From contig JADFUC010000990.1 in NCBI GenBank assembly GCA_019722365.1, positions 124,001-188,000 on the forward strand: 64,000 bases of DNA. The letters run 5' to 3'. Made by a program: the position numbers and the translations under genes. Under the pieces are notes generated by a model. That model had not been told where the DNA came from, searched no databases, and worked only from the letters and a program-made list of their open reading frames with translations. This DNA is from Lithospermum erythrorhizon (Eukaryota; Streptophyta; Magnoliopsida; Boraginales; Boraginaceae). Shown piece after piece: positions 1 through 16,667 of the stretch (positions within the stretch are counted from its first letter, which is position 1; the number at the start of each line of letters is the position of its first letter).

Positions 1-2330
1 GATCGGAACCCTGCTCATTGGATTATAAGCCCTATAAAAGGTAACCCTTGGCATTCATGGTACTTTACTTCGTACTTATCAATTTTAACTATTCACATTC
101 TCTCTACCCTTCCCTCGGCAACTGTTGCCCTTCCCTTCTTCTTCTGCCTTTTATTCATCCTCAACTTCCTACTTCCTGACTTCGTTTCCTATTCTTCGAT
201 CCTCCTCCTTAACGAAAGGTATGTATTTAGCCCTGTATATTTATTGTGTTGTTTTTTTTATTACCTCCCCAAGTATGAGTACGAGCTTTGAGGTACTTCA
301 CAAATTGCCTCTACTCAGGGGGTCACCGGGCGAAGCGTATTCGCAGCGAAGTATGCCTGGCCTACACCTGCCTCGCCTGCATCTGCCATTTTAGGTTTTA
401 GGTTGGTTGTTTCGAGGATTTTGATAGCATTTATGCAAGAGAAGATTAATCTCGTTTTATTTAATATCGGGGTGTCGAAAATGTGCATCTAACGGAGAAG
501 CATCGGGGTTACTTCGATTTGTGAATGCTACCAATGTCCTAGCTTCCTTTTCCCAAGAACACTTATGTTTTGCTTATGACTCCCATAATTTTCACAACTT
601 GTGTTTAACCCGCTAACGTATACCGACGCAGATATGGCTAGCGGTTCTAACCCGAAATCGTCCAAAAATTCTTCGAGGCCCGACTACCTATCATGTAACG
701 GACCCCGACCCTTTGCTCAGAGACTTTATTCAGCTTCTAGGCCGAGACACTAATACGGGCAATTTGAGTTTTACACCTTTCCATGACCCTCTGCTAATAT
801 GGAAATTCCCGAGGCGGCGAGGATACGCTACGGCTATGCATTTACAACCTGCATTTAAGAATTCATGCAACACCAAGTAGGGTCTCTGCCGAACCCGAGA
901 TTCGCAACCCCGCCCGCCTCCGGTGATCACGAGTCAACCTATACCGTCAACCGTCAGCTTCCTTCCTCCCCGAACAAAGCGCAATGCCTTCCTGACTGCT
1001 ACACAAACCCAGATCGTCTGGCCATTCCTACCATCTTCGCGATTCCTTACCTGCTCCATTTTCCCGCTGACCCTAGATAACTTTAGGTAGTATTTTTTCT
1101 ATTCCTCAGGAGTCGCGACTCCAACGTAAGGGATAAAGTTTTTGAATCAAGCGGGTTTGATCCATCAAATGTATGTCCTTTTCTGCTGGGTCGGATCGCC
1201 ATGTACATAGAATCCCTTTCTACGGTTGTGTTCCCTTTTTCACCTCTTTATGCATGACATTTTATTAGTTTTAAACCATGCTCTAGTGTGTGGAAAATAT
1301 TTCCCAAAATGGGTGGCTGAGACACATGTCTGCGTGAACTGTAGGATGGGCCTTCATATGTAACCCTCCGTAGCCATTTTTAGTTGCCAATACCTCCCAC
1401 TGTGGTGGCTTACTTCCTTCCCGGCGAAGTCGAATCGGGACATCTTCGTGATACCCCCAAAGTAGATTAGCGTCTCCGAACTACCGCATTCCAAGTATGC
1501 TTCGTGAAGGCGGAGGTATGGATTGCTGTTCCCTGCTGTACGGGTGTTGACCACGAGTCCAGACACCTTGCTTTAATGAATGACTTAAACATCGATTTAC
1601 TATCTAACATATGTTCTGCTGCATTTATTTCATAGTAATGCTAGAAGGTGCCTGACGCAGTTGACATCGATATCAAAACAACCAATATCGCATCAAGACA
1701 ACGTAAGAAATGTCATGAGCCAAGCGTGATTTTTTGCAACGCCAAAATATTTGTGTACGCGTAGTAAGAATCAACCATACAGCCTGGGGCGAAGAATGAC
1801 GTACGGGCAAGAAGATCGCCCATCACTGCGCCATGAAAGCGACCGCTAAGAAAGTTCACGAAGAATCAAGATCGAAGAGACGAGTCTTGGATGCAAGGTA
1901 AGATTAGGTAAAGGCTGATTCTTACTTTTTACTTTTCTCGATTCGATTGGAAGTTTACTCGTAGATATTTTTCAAATCATTTTGACTAAAATATCTTAAC
2001 TGCTTTCAATATTTTTAAACGTTATTTCAAAGAAAATATTTTGAAAATCTTAATGTGTATAAAACTGGGTTTGAATTCATTTTATTAAAGGGTTTTAAAA
2101 GAAGCTTAACGCTTTTTGAATCGTCAGATCGGAGTTTATAAACGGTCGAACGCGATGTAAGCTTTCTCGCAAAATCGTTTATCGGTAATTTATCGGTACT
2201 GTGGGTCTCGGCTGGGGGTCTCGGCGACTCAAGCATTTTGTTGTTTTTCTCTGCTTAGACTTACCTGACCTACCCCGACGAGGTCTCGGATGGTGTCAAA
2301 AATAAATGCTTTTATCCGCTTTTAACCCAT
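1..2330. other. Repeat-derived region with a gag-like coding scar
   Basis: I see no host gene here. A TATA-like motif (cctataaaagg) lies near position 35, followed by a pyrimidine-rich stretch, as in an LTR promoter. Starting at an ATG near 634, a frame reads MASGSNPKSSKNSS. It then continues, after an apparent frame slip, as an open frame at about 695-880 with ordinary codon composition (for example DPDPLLRDFIQLLGRDTN). This looks like the remains of a retroelement gag or other transposon protein, but I do not recognise the family. From 1,090 to 1,570 short coding-like pieces are broken by stops. Base composition is more GC-rich than the flanking DNA, which also suggests inserted material. 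The identification as a retrotransposon is inference. Confidence 0.35.
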
Positions 2331-2339
2331 TTCTCACCC

Positions 2340-2860
2340 CTTTAAATACCAAATCTTCCAAACTTTTCCCTAACTTTCCCAAACAATTCTAACAGTTTTT
2401 ATACTATTTCATCTTTGAAACACCAAATCTCTAAACACATTTAGCTTTAATTTATTGTGATTAATGTTAGAAAGAAGTTTTGGTTTGTGCTAAAGCTCAA
2501 ATGAGAATGGAAAACCAAAGAGCATTCAAGGTGCTCACGAACGCCTAAACGTGAGTTCAAGAGCTTCAAAGCTCTATCTACTCAACAAGGAGTCGAATAA
2601 GTCAATGTATTATCTACTCAATGTAAGGAGTTATAAATTGTGCCAAAATTGTAATCCTATTGTAACTCATCATACATTTAGATCGAGAGCAAAACAACAA
2701 TCTCTATTCTATAAAAGAGCATGCCTCATTAAGCTGTGATTTGTTCTTCATCATCGAAGAGGCCTGGGGTCGGACGTAGACAATAACCTCGTAAAAACAC
2801 CGTGTCGAAGCCTTCCGTATCTTCTTTCCCTACTTACTTTATCAGTATTATATTATATAT
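2340..2860 (+). mobile_element. Probable LTR fragment (Copia-like R/U5)
   Basis: A TATA motif (ctataaaagagc, about 2,709) is followed about 60 bases later by gtcggacgtagacaataacc and then ctcgtaaaaacaccgtgtcg at 2,770-2,810. That pair closely resembles the transcribed R/U5 part of plant Copia LTRs (a gacgtaggca...ctcgtaaa...gtgtcg pattern). No primer-binding site or internal coding region is recognisable next to it, so this may be a solo or truncated LTR. The left boundary is uncertain. Confidence 0.4.
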
Positions 2861-5114
2861 ATGCTGTAATTGTTGTGATTCCTAATATATTATAGTTTAT
2901 ACGCTTTATTGAATATGTCTGTATATAATTTGAATTATTATGTTAAATTGATGTCAAGTTTAATCGAGCTAAAATAGAATATCCTATGTTGATCTTAACT
3001 AATATTCATGATTAGGATAGTTTGATTTGGATCAATGAAACTAATTGTTATATTTTCGCACTACATCAAATAATAATTAACTCGGCTTATCAAGAATATC
3101 TTAAACTCACCCAAGATATCTATGTATTGAATCGTTGTGATGCTTAATGATTGTGATCGATCAATACCACAACGGACTTAATCGTATTACGCATGAAACG
3201 AGCTTAATATTGATCAAATGAGTTTGGATGTTTTATTGCACATAATGATCATGGGATCGCTTTATTGTTTCATCTTTTATCTAACATTCATTTGGTGGTG
3301 TTAATACTACTTGCTCATTCAGATTTGCTTTGTTAAATCTAAAGTCAGATTAATCCGTGAAAACTGAATTAAAACAGATAGGTACTCTAAAAATGGCCAA
3401 CGACCCTTACCCCATTCACCCCCTCTAAGGACGCCACATAGGCCAACAATGCCCTCATGGGACGCCACCCGCCCGCCATGCCCAAGAAGACGCCACTGAT
3501 CATGTAATTATACGCGAACTTTCCACCACTCTGACCTCTAGGGACGCTTCCATCAAACCTCGCTGAAATTGCCTCAGTATCGATCTTCTGGACGCTTCCT
3601 CGCTCTTCCTCTTTGAGCGGGTTCAGATTTGTTCCCTGTCAACGTCTACTGGTACGCTGGTCCCGCTCTACCGTCGGACTGGAAGCGATCAAGGCGATCA
3701 AACACTCCGACGATCGTTTCAAGATTTAATTCATAATATACAAGAATTAATAATGGTACACGCAGAATCGAAAAATCCCTTAGAATCGCATTCAGCTGAC
3801 GTGATTTATAGCAGCAAAGACTACGAAATTGCCACAGACTTCTTCCTCCCTCATTGCATCACGCCATTTGCCACCATCTCAAGCACTTGTAAATCATGCG
3901 ATTCCTGGGGCCCATTATCCAGTAAGGCGTGATATGAGCCACTTTATCCAATATCCAGATGATATATGTCACTTTATACAGATATTTTTATATATCAACT
4001 ATATTTTTAAATGCATCGACCAATGCGATCGAACCAAATAACTGAATATATTGTATGATGTTTTGACTTGTCTTTTTTTTTTAATGTTTTGACTTGTCGT
4101 TCACATAAATAATCTGGTTTAAGATAGTGGAATTCCATAATTAAGCGACAACTACGAGGATAATTGTATCAAATACTTACATATATAAAAGGTTATAAGA
4201 GTATATTTTGCGCTGCGATACTTTTCAGACGCTAACGGGCTGCTGCCCCGCATCTGCTAGCTTTATCACTACACGCGCGATCCGTGGATGTGTCTCAGAC
4301 GGCCCGTAGCCACCTCTATACACAGCGCCCAACATATCTGCAGAATTCCGCAACATTGGCGCATTTACTTTGTGATTCGGAAGAATACCATTTGCCGCCA
4401 AGCAGTGACGGGAATATTACGCTGACGCTAGCACGCATTGCAGCTGGCCGAATTCACGTCTGCCAAGATGCGCGACGTCGCTAGGATACTTGGATTTAAG
4501 ATGTATGGATTATGAGGTACGAACTCAATCTGGAATCGTTATACACACACCAAAATGCACTTATTTCTTTAAACGACTATTTCGCCTCTCTATTCGTAAA
4601 GTCAGTAGTAGCTTACGTAAATTATGCTCAAGCCAGAAAATAGCCATTTTAAGACTAAAAAAACACTATTTGCAAGGTGATATTGTCCCGAACTCAATAT
4701 AACCCAATACTAATATAATACTTGATCAGTTGATCCACAACTTGCATTGGTTTGGGGCTTGGTCACATGATTTTCTTTCCTAAAGAATGGCCAGGAAGAG
4801 ATCATGAAAGTTCATGGCCAACTTTCAACAATGAAAAGGAGAAAAAGGAAAGAAAGAGACGGAGAGAAAGAACATTTATTTTCAACTAACTGCTTATAAG
4901 CTAAGTGGTCCTTTGATTAAGTGATTGCTACCTCTCTTCGTATCATAACTTAAACATTCGGGACTCGATTTTTAAACAAAAATATTTTAAAAACTTTTTG
5001 GTAAATGACTATAATGATCATAATATCTATGATATACTTGTTGTACATGTGGTAATATTTTTTGTCCAAAAAGGTAATTAGAGTTTAAAGAAGGCGACCT
5101 CTCTTGATAACTGT

Positions 5115-5362
5115 TACTCCCTCCATTCCACAAAGATATTCACTTATTTTATAATCGTAACTTTAAATTTCGACTTTTTGTATATATTTTGGTTTAGATT
5201 AGATAACATTTTATATAAAAATATATCAAACGCAGTTAGCTGTCGTATTTTCTATCGATATCGCTTTCATAAAAGATATACAATACAAACAAAAATATTA
5301 ATCCACAAAGTTTTTTAAGTACGATAATGCTCAAACAATAATCTGCGGTAAACGGCGGAGCA
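5115..5362. repeat. Stowaway-like MITE
   Basis: The left end reads TA followed by CTCCCTCCATTCCACAAAGA, which matches the Stowaway terminus (CTCCCTCCGTCCC). Read on the minus strand, the right end near 5,360 begins CTCCGCCGTTTACCGCAGAT, a diverged copy of the same terminus. The element is about 245 bp, the usual Stowaway size, AT-rich, and has no open frame. The right TA duplication has mutated. Confidence 0.6.
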
Positions 5363-6194
5363 ATAAATAAGCTAGATTAGGAGGAAAAGGTCGGGGACTA
5401 AATCGAATAGACAATCCAAACCATGTAGCAAAAGCATAAGCTAGCCAAAAGTAATTTACAATTTAAAATTGTGTCATTGTACTTACCTAATCCCTCTAAC
5501 TCATCTGCAATTTGAGTCGGAATGGGATTAAAGAGACCGTATATTACAAAAGCTTTGGTTTTGTCTAGTTTAACTCACCTTATCTATATAGACAAAAGTT
5601 GGGACAAAATATATGTAACATAGATAGCGAGGTAGCTGATTAATCGTTGTTTGGATGGAGCTGTTTGATAGTCGTTGGACCAGGTCTAGATATTTATGGA
5701 AACACCATATGGAGCTCAACCTTTATGTATTTATGTTTGGTTCCATAATCCCACTACTACATATACGGAGTATTATTTTTCTATAAGGAATAGTGATTCA
5801 TCATTTATCTCGTATATCAATTTTAATTATTGATCATATTTCTATATTATAGATAAAGCATTTTACCATTACATTCCACTTCATTATCAATTTCTATATT
5901 CTAATAATACTCATAAAGCCATGCATGTGGCTGATCAATTGCAACCTTAATGGCTACTAGCTAGCTTAGTGAGATGCTCAATATTACATTACATTTGCTT
6001 GTCGATGGCATTAACTACATCCCCAATGTCTTGTCGATTTACAATTTTATCATGCATAGCTATGCTCCAAAATATAAATTTACGTGCAATAAAACATGAG
6101 GTTATCATCATGTTTTGAGAATAAATGTTATATTTTTGAAGTGGTTAGGATGAGAGTTGAGACATACATTTTTTCTTTACAAGTGTCGTCGATT

Positions 6195-6299
6195 CAAGGC
6201 GTGTTTATTTGAACCATGGAATTAGAGTCAGAGTCCATACATTTTGTATAAAATTTTACTCCAATTCTATTACAATTTCAATTTCAAACAAACGAACAT
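6195..6299. repeat. Possible short TIR element
   Basis: The left end (ggcgtgtttatttgaacc) and the reverse complement of the right end (gttcgtttgtttgaaatt) resemble each other and the GTGTTTG-type ends of plant MITEs. The element would be only about 100 bp. Target duplications are not clear, so this is a weak call. Confidence 0.3.
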
Positions 6300-7700
6300 C
6301 ATCAAAATCGATGAAACTAATTGCACTTTGTGATAAAACCAAAGTCTCCATAAAATCCATGTAGATAGATATGATACTTATTCTCTCAACTTTTTGGATT
6401 CGTCCTTCATGCATAGTTTTGGAAACTATTAACCCCCTCCCCCCTCCTCTCTCAAAAAATAAAATGAAAAAAAGGTGTTTTACTTTTGTCGAATCTGTCA
6501 CATAGGACTTGTTTAATATGGTTTACCTGACGTGATTTGCAAATTATTGCATCAGACCAAGGTTTATCCAATGCGCAGGTAAATAATAACGACTCCGGGT
6601 CCATATTAAAAAAAAGTGTTAAAACTATCTCTTCTTAGTTCTTGCATTGGTTTGATGAAACCAAAGCATATGTTTGTTAGTAGGTTGTCAATTGCTAAAA
6701 GTACAACAAGAATTCAATTCGATTCCATCAAAATGGACAAAATTAAGTGAATGATTTATTTCCTAATTAGTCTTATTTGTCGTAATCATATATTCATAGG
6801 AATCTTGTGAATAAATTTGGACGAAAAAGGTACTACATACACCGGACTAATAGATAAGTATATGAACTTATAATATATACGGACGTCGCCTACCTATTAT
6901 ATTCCGTACTTTTTAGCCTGAATTTAGAAGAGTTGATTAAATAGGAAAAAAAGTAAATATAAGTTGTGTATCTAGTTACTCCTACCTTCCTTGTGAGTAT
7001 TAGAGTGTACTTTTTACGCAACTAAATTTTATGTTAGGATAAATGGTTTTTTTAATATTTGTCGTAATGACATATGTTAAGATGACAATTAAAGAAAATA
7101 TGTTATTCAAGATGTAAATATTTTTTGAATATATTTTCTTTTATGCCAGACGTTATATTTGCTTCAATTTCACTTTTAACATACCTCGACACATATTAAA
7201 AATCAAAATATAAATATATTATATTCACTTGTCAGCAAGAAACATCAGAAAAATCTAGCTGGTAAAAATTGAAAGGGGATAACTTAATAACATGATAAAA
7301 TATGAAAATGGTAATATAAAAAATATTGTTAAAAGTAAGAAAGCGAATTCTTATTATAGCTTTAAGCTGTTTTTCAAAAAATAAAAAAAATTAGATTTCT
7401 TTGAATATTTCGATTATAAACCTCTTTTATACATATTTGAATAATTAATTATGACCATTTACAAATTTTATTGAGATCAAAATACATATCTTATTAATTT
7501 TAAAAAATTAAATCAAAATCAAAAATCAATATATATTTCGATCTTAATGTAATGTTAATCATAATGTCACACAATAATAAATTATACTATCAATATATCT
7601 ATTCATGTGCTCATAGAGCCATTGTATCACCATCAAAGATCTATCCCCCTTCTCCTATACTCATTCTAAGATCCAAAGCCACAATTTATTCATCCCCCCC

Positions 7701-7951
7701 TACCCCCTCCGTTTTTTTAATTATTAGTTTAGCCAAAAAAAATTATTTATTTTAATTATTCGTTTTAGCATAATAAATAATATTTTTAATGTAGTTTTTT
7801 ACTAGTTTTTATTTTTAAATTAACAGCTAACCAATAATATTGTTTGAATTAATTGTCATTTTATATTTTCAATGTATTTTTTGATTAACTTTTTTTTATT
7901 TAATTTATGTACAAATAACTAAAATGATAACTAAAAAATGGAGGAATATTA
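7701..7951. repeat. Stowaway-like MITE
   Basis: The left end is TA followed by CCCCCTCCGTTTTTTTAATT. The right end reads, on the minus strand, CCTCCATTTTTTAGTTATC, with ATA beyond it. The matching termini, the 250-bp length and the AT-rich non-coding interior fit a Stowaway element. It lies a few hundred bases upstream of the MAP kinase start and could sit within its promoter region. Confidence 0.6.
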
Positions 7952-8361
7952 GTATTACCTTTTCTTATAAACCTTTTTAAGTGTGTACACATATTTGATT
8001 TAATCAATATCTTATCTATATCATTTTAAGCAATCCCATTTTCCATTTACCTCTATTTTCACCTTTCAAGAATCTTTCAACTATCAAGACTCCATCTTTT
8101 TAACAACAAAACTTTAATCTTTATTAGCTAACCCCATTTGTTACCTTTCTTGTTTAGCTTCAATATTTAAATTTTTTTTTTTTTTATATTTTTTGTACAG
8201 TATACAATTTGATTTATTGAAGTTTGAAATCAGTTGTTTTGCACCTTGATCCAATAAAGATTGAGTCTTTGATTAAAAAATTCAATTTTTTTGATGCCCT
8301 TTTGATAATTTGATCTATAGTTTACTTAGTGTTACTGTTATTCATTGTTTGATGCAGAAAG

Positions 8362-12385
<4,024 letters not shown>

Positions 12386-13183
12386 ATTTGCAGATTTCAT
12401 CCTCTGGCTAAAGAGAGAAACCAACCTCCTGAATTTAACATATTCTTCAAGGCTTCCTGCTTTCTTATATATATTATTTCAGTCCCTTGTAACTTCATTT
12501 TCAATGAGTTACGGGGTTCAGCAGTCTTGGTAATGTTTGACTGTAGAATCAAATTTACATGCCACTACTTGTAATATATACACTCCCATTGACTAATTGG
12601 GTCAGACATGCATATTGGCCTCTAATTTGATCAAATGTTTTCTGTTTTTGAGATTCTCAAGATTTATGTATGATAATACTTATAATGCACTTCAATCACC
12701 AAATTTAATATAGTAATACAATTGTTGTGTATTACAAGATTGATTTACTTCTCACTTCTTTCATATTCTTATGTTCATCTTTTGCTCCAATGTCGGGCCA
12801 GCTTCCAAGACCATTTCATCCTCGATTCGGCGCTGGCGACACGTATAAGAGAGTTTTAATTATCAGAATCTTAACTATAAAAAAAAATGGTTGATATTAC
12901 AAAAATATGCATATATACTCAATTTTAATTTAATAAATCTTCACAATTTTAGTTGACTCAGATTAAATCACAAATATTTAAAGACAAAATTAATTCATAT
13001 ATTTTGAGTAGCTAAAAGAGATTGATAAACCCCAACAATCACTCATCAATCATTCCCCCAAATTGGCTTCAAAAATCTCTAATTTTTTCCAGATTCTTGA
13101 GTTTTATCTTCAATTTATTATTCAATTCAATCTACAGAAAATACTCTGTATTTTTTCACACCTCTGCAAAACTGCAAAAATCA
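12386..13183. other. MAPK 3' UTR and guanylate kinase 5' region
   Basis: This gap of about 800 bases holds the presumed 3' UTR of the MAP kinase and the promoter and leader of the guanylate kinase. From 13,016 to 13,183 the guanylate kinase frame is open upstream of its first ATG but contains no ATG. I see no other gene. Confidence 0.5.
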
Positions 13184-14101
13184 ATGATATTTCGGAAGCT
13201 ATGCACCTCTATATCAACTTCTAATCACAACCCATTTTTCCTCTACAAAAAATCTCCAGACCCTCTTCACCGTTTTTGCTCAAACCCCAAATTGTTATTT
13301 TCCCAAAAAAATCCAATCTTGAACCCAAAAATTCCATCTTTATCGAATTTGAGGTTATTCGGGTCCTCAAATTCATCAATGGGTGATGCTAGAAGACCTC
13401 CAGCTGTTTCAATACCCCCCCTTGAGACAGCTGATAAGCTTGAGGTGTTTAGAGCTATGGAGGCTGCACTTGGTTCACCTTTTAGCTCTGACCCATTTGT
13501 TCCGAATCCGAACCCTTTAATTATTGTGATTAGTGGGCCTAGTGGGGTTGGAAAAGATGCAGTGATCAAGAAATTGAGGGAATCTAGGGAAAGTTTGCAT
13601 TTTGTTGTTACTGCTACTAGTAGAGCCATGAGGCCTGGGGAAGTTGATGGGAAAGATTATTTTTTCGTGTCGAAAGACGAGTTTTTAGGTATGATTGATA
13701 ATAATGAGTTGTTGGAGTATGCATTAGTGTATGGTGAATATAAGGGTATACCTAAACAGCAGATTAGGGAGTATATGGCTAAAGGGTGTGACATTGTGTT
13801 GAGAGTTGATATTCAAGGTGCTAAGACGTTGAGGGAGATTTTGGGGAGGTCTGCTGTTTTTGTGTTCTTAGTTGCGGAGAGTGAGGAGGCGTTAGTGAAG
13901 AGGTTGATTGATAGGAAGACTGAGAGTAAGGAGACTTTGCTTGTTAGGATTGCGACTGCGAAAGAGGAGGTGAGGCATGTTAAGGATTTTGATTATGTTG
14001 TGGTGAATAGAGAAGGAGAGTTGGAGAACTCGGTTATGTTGATGAAGTCGATTATTGATGCTGAAAAGGCTAGAGTGGATCAAAGAAATGCCACAATATG
14101 A
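13184..14101 (+). CDS. Guanylate kinase, chloroplast/mitochondrial type
   Basis: This enzyme phosphorylates GMP to GDP with ATP, supplying organellar guanine nucleotides. The plant organellar form is known as GK2/GK3 or, in rice, VIRESCENT2. The frame from the first ATG is one uninterrupted exon of 305 aa. Residues 1-65 are rich in Ser, Asn, Lys and Phe and poor in acidic residues, as in a transit peptide. The catalytic domain begins near residue 110 ([20 protein letters not shown]), with the P-loop GPSGVGKD at 118-125. It continues through [19 protein letters not shown] (GMP-binding segment), [16 protein letters not shown] and [17 protein letters not shown] second in-frame ATG at 13,379 (MGDARRPP) would give a 240-aa form without the transit peptide. 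A strong donor-like site (gtgagt) at 14,130, after the stop, suggests a 3'-UTR intron. Confidence 0.93.
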   Translation: MIFRKLCTSISTSNHNPFFLYKKSPDPLHRFCSNPKLLFSQKNPILNPKIPSLSNLRLFGSSNSSMGDARRPPAVSIPPLETADKLEVFRAMEAALGSPFSSDPFVPNPNPLIIVISGPSGVGKDAVIKKLRESRESLHFVVTATSRAMRPGEVDGKDYFFVSKDEFLGMIDNNELLEYALVYGEYKGIPKQQIREYMAKGCDIVLRVDIQGAKTLREILGRSAVFVFLVAESEEALVKRLIDRKTESKETLLVRIATAKEEVRHVKDFDYVVVNREGELENSVMLMKSIIDAEKARVDQRNATI

Positions 14102-15350
14102 GAGCCATTGAGTTTATTTGCTTCATTAGGTGAGTTTCATGCTCTCCATATTATTCGATTGTGAATTTGGAATTTGCGCAACTCTTTGGCACGTTGATCG
14201 GGTTCCTTGATGATGGTTCATATTTATAGAGTATAGGGTCATATTAGCCTTATAACCGACTGCAACAACTCTGTTCCATAGTCTTTTGTGTGACAGAATG
14301 TGTATATTGGTGGAGGAATTCCTCGCATATTCTCTGATTATTTGAAATCACGAAGCATATCAATTCAATATTCTGTATCAGTCTTCTCATTATATCAGAA
14401 GAGAGAAAGTAATGGTAAATGACTCGTTAATTTATAAATTCGACAAGTGAGAGAACTTTGTTTAGATATCTAAATATGAACTGATTACAGAGTAGTTCTT
14501 ATCCGTGGTTAATGTTTACTGTGAGATGATATGGCTCTGTAGCAAAATATTTCCCATTTTTTCAGCAGTTCATATTGTGGCTTGTAAGTTAGCGCAGCCA
14601 AGGCCTAAGCATGTTTGGTTTCAAGCAAACATCATTCAGATGTTTGACACATGTTTATCATATCCCTTCTTATGCTGACCCTCTCGAGTCATGATCTCTA
14701 CAAACCATGCGTAGTGATGTTCCCTTCAGATGTTTTACCCAAGTTTGCAGAGTTGGTTTAGTTCACATGGGGACGTTGATGCCTCTTTGCAACATCATTC
14801 ATTGTTGTGTGAGGATTATTTTGTTAGGCACTATGTTGGCATGTTGCTGCAACAATCCGGCTGCTCTTCGACGTTCTCAGTCTCGATCAGTTTGCAGTCA
14901 TGCTATAGAGTAATATGAGTGTAGTATATTTCCACTAATTTCACATTTTCATTATGTAGGTCCCTTCACAAGAAGAGGTTTGGTGGATCCTTTTCCGTGT
15001 CCGATAGAATGTTGTACAAAAATCATAATTACACGCCAAACAGCAATCAAGTTATTCAAGTATGGGAAGGTGAAGTTTTTAATTAATCTTCTGTGTCTTT
15101 GTTTTAGACACTAATTTTCAGTTGTTCATTGGGTACTCTCCTTTCTGATTTGGCAATTGGTGAAATGTCTTGGCATTGTAATAACTTATATGATTGTTTG
15201 ACACAAAATAATGCAGAGTATGAGAAATTCTACTTTGGTAAAATCTTGATTTCTTCTAGGTATGAGTTATCGAGTCGAATTTTTCACCTGAATATCGGGC
15301 TGGTAACGAGCTATGGCCGATTACACTACAAAACATATTAATGGCTACAA
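14102..15350 (+). other. Guanylate kinase 3' region, possibly a spliced UTR
   Basis: After the stop codon a donor-like ag|gtgagt occurs at 14,129-14,135. A good acceptor (ttatgtag) ends at 14,960, before non-coding sequence. No coding frame with recognisable features is present. A spliced 3' UTR is plausible but unproved. Confidence 0.3.
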
Positions 15351-15434
15351 GCAGGTCTTAACAAGCCTCGACTAATTACTCTTTATCTAATCTAGGACTA
15401 AAAGCACACATCAAACTGTAGATAAATTCATGTG

Positions 15435-15626
15435 AAATGACTATTTTGTCCATAAATAAAATTTCCTCAACACCATACTTACAAATAGGGGTTAAAATAG
15501 TAATTTCATATGAATTTGTTTACTGTTTGGAAATGACTATTTTGTCCCTAAATGAAACTTCCTTTAACACTACTTACAAATAGGGGGCTAAAATAGTAAT
15601 TTCATATGAATTTGCTTAATGTTTGA
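15435..15626. repeat. 96-bp tandem duplication
   Basis: Two head-to-tail copies, 15435-15530 and 15531-15626, each begin aaatgactattttgtcc and end near gtaatttcatatgaattt. The copies differ by scattered substitutions and small compensating indels, so the duplication is not recent. There is no coding frame. The phrase atgactattttgtccct also occurs near 33,390, so the unit is related to a dispersed repeat. Confidence 0.85.
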
Positions 15627-16667
15627 AAATTGGGAAATCTAGTTTTGTTTCAAAAAATGTAATCCTTAAAATAGTAAAGTGTGAATGCTGTTAAGGCAAC
15701 TATATCTTAGGCACATCAACACAACTCATACAAATCCTGTAAACGAGCATCACTTGTCCTCGCTTGCTTGATGCAAGCAATCCTATTCCTTTTGATAAAG
15801 ATTTGATTGACGGCTTTTACAAAACCACAAAGATTTTGTAAAATGTTTTGTCCTCATTCATATGTTCGTCGAGAAACTACCAACGAGGCATCCATTTTAG
15901 AACTGCTCGAAGTCATTAAAGTTCTTATGAACCTCACTTTTGAATGATTGCTTGAACGGGGCGCGATGCAAGTCAAACGAACAATCAAGCCGAATGCTTA
16001 ACTAATACCTTTCTATCTTCACAAAAAGATTGCCCACTTTTTTATGGGCCAGAATCTTTCAACTTTCGATCTTAAATATATTTGTTTGTGTTTTATAAAA
16101 AAAAATTATTTTTTTTATCAAGTATTATAGATTATAAACAAAAGTATCTACGATTAAAATACAAAATGTATAACAAAAAGCCAAAATGTTTTATTACCCT
16201 TTGTAACGGCCGAATTATCTTTTTCAATACCAAATTACCAATCAACTTAGACTTTAAAATGCGAGCTTTAACGAGCATCGACTAAATAAACTTGTATCAA
16301 ATGTATCATATATTCCCTATGAATTAATATTCATCATCAATCATCAACTTATCCAAATATCTCCCTTCTACCTAAGCGGAATATAGGGTGGATCAATTTC
16401 CAATATAAATCCACACAAAAATTCCATCAAACTACCAAAGCAATACTCATACACGCCGCTTAAATAAGTAGCTTTTTTGTTTAAATACATAATTTCATTC
16501 TTAATCTAACTTTCAACCAACACTATTTGGATAATGTGTGTATAAGAGCTGAGCATGAAATGATGTAGATTATTAAATGATGAAATGAAGAAGCTGTTAC
16601 CAAACGAAGTGATAATCGAAATGTTGAAATAGATAGATGACAAGTGGTGGAGTGGGTGGTTCTATAT
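15627..16667. other. Intergenic, no gene seen
   Basis: About 1 kb of AT-rich DNA. I see no domain-bearing frame and no clear repeat boundary. Confidence 0.4.

Larger units (their letters stand above)
2861..8030. other. AT-rich intergenic DNA with small MITEs
   Basis: This stretch of about 5 kb has no credible gene. The open frames in it are short, AT-biased and lack recognisable domains. It holds two Stowaway-like MITE candidates and one weaker terminal-inverted-repeat candidate, listed separately. A segment at 4,536-4,600 (tatacacacaccaa, then aacgactatttcgc) recurs in diverged form at 40,716-40,780, so it is a dispersed repeat. The last few hundred bases before 8,362 are pyrimidine-rich and probably include the MAP kinase promoter and 5' leader. 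Confidence 0.5.

Noticed and set aside
13267..13629. 120-aa open frame on the minus strand
   Set aside because: It is antisense to the guanylate kinase transit peptide and P-loop region, with no domain of its own.
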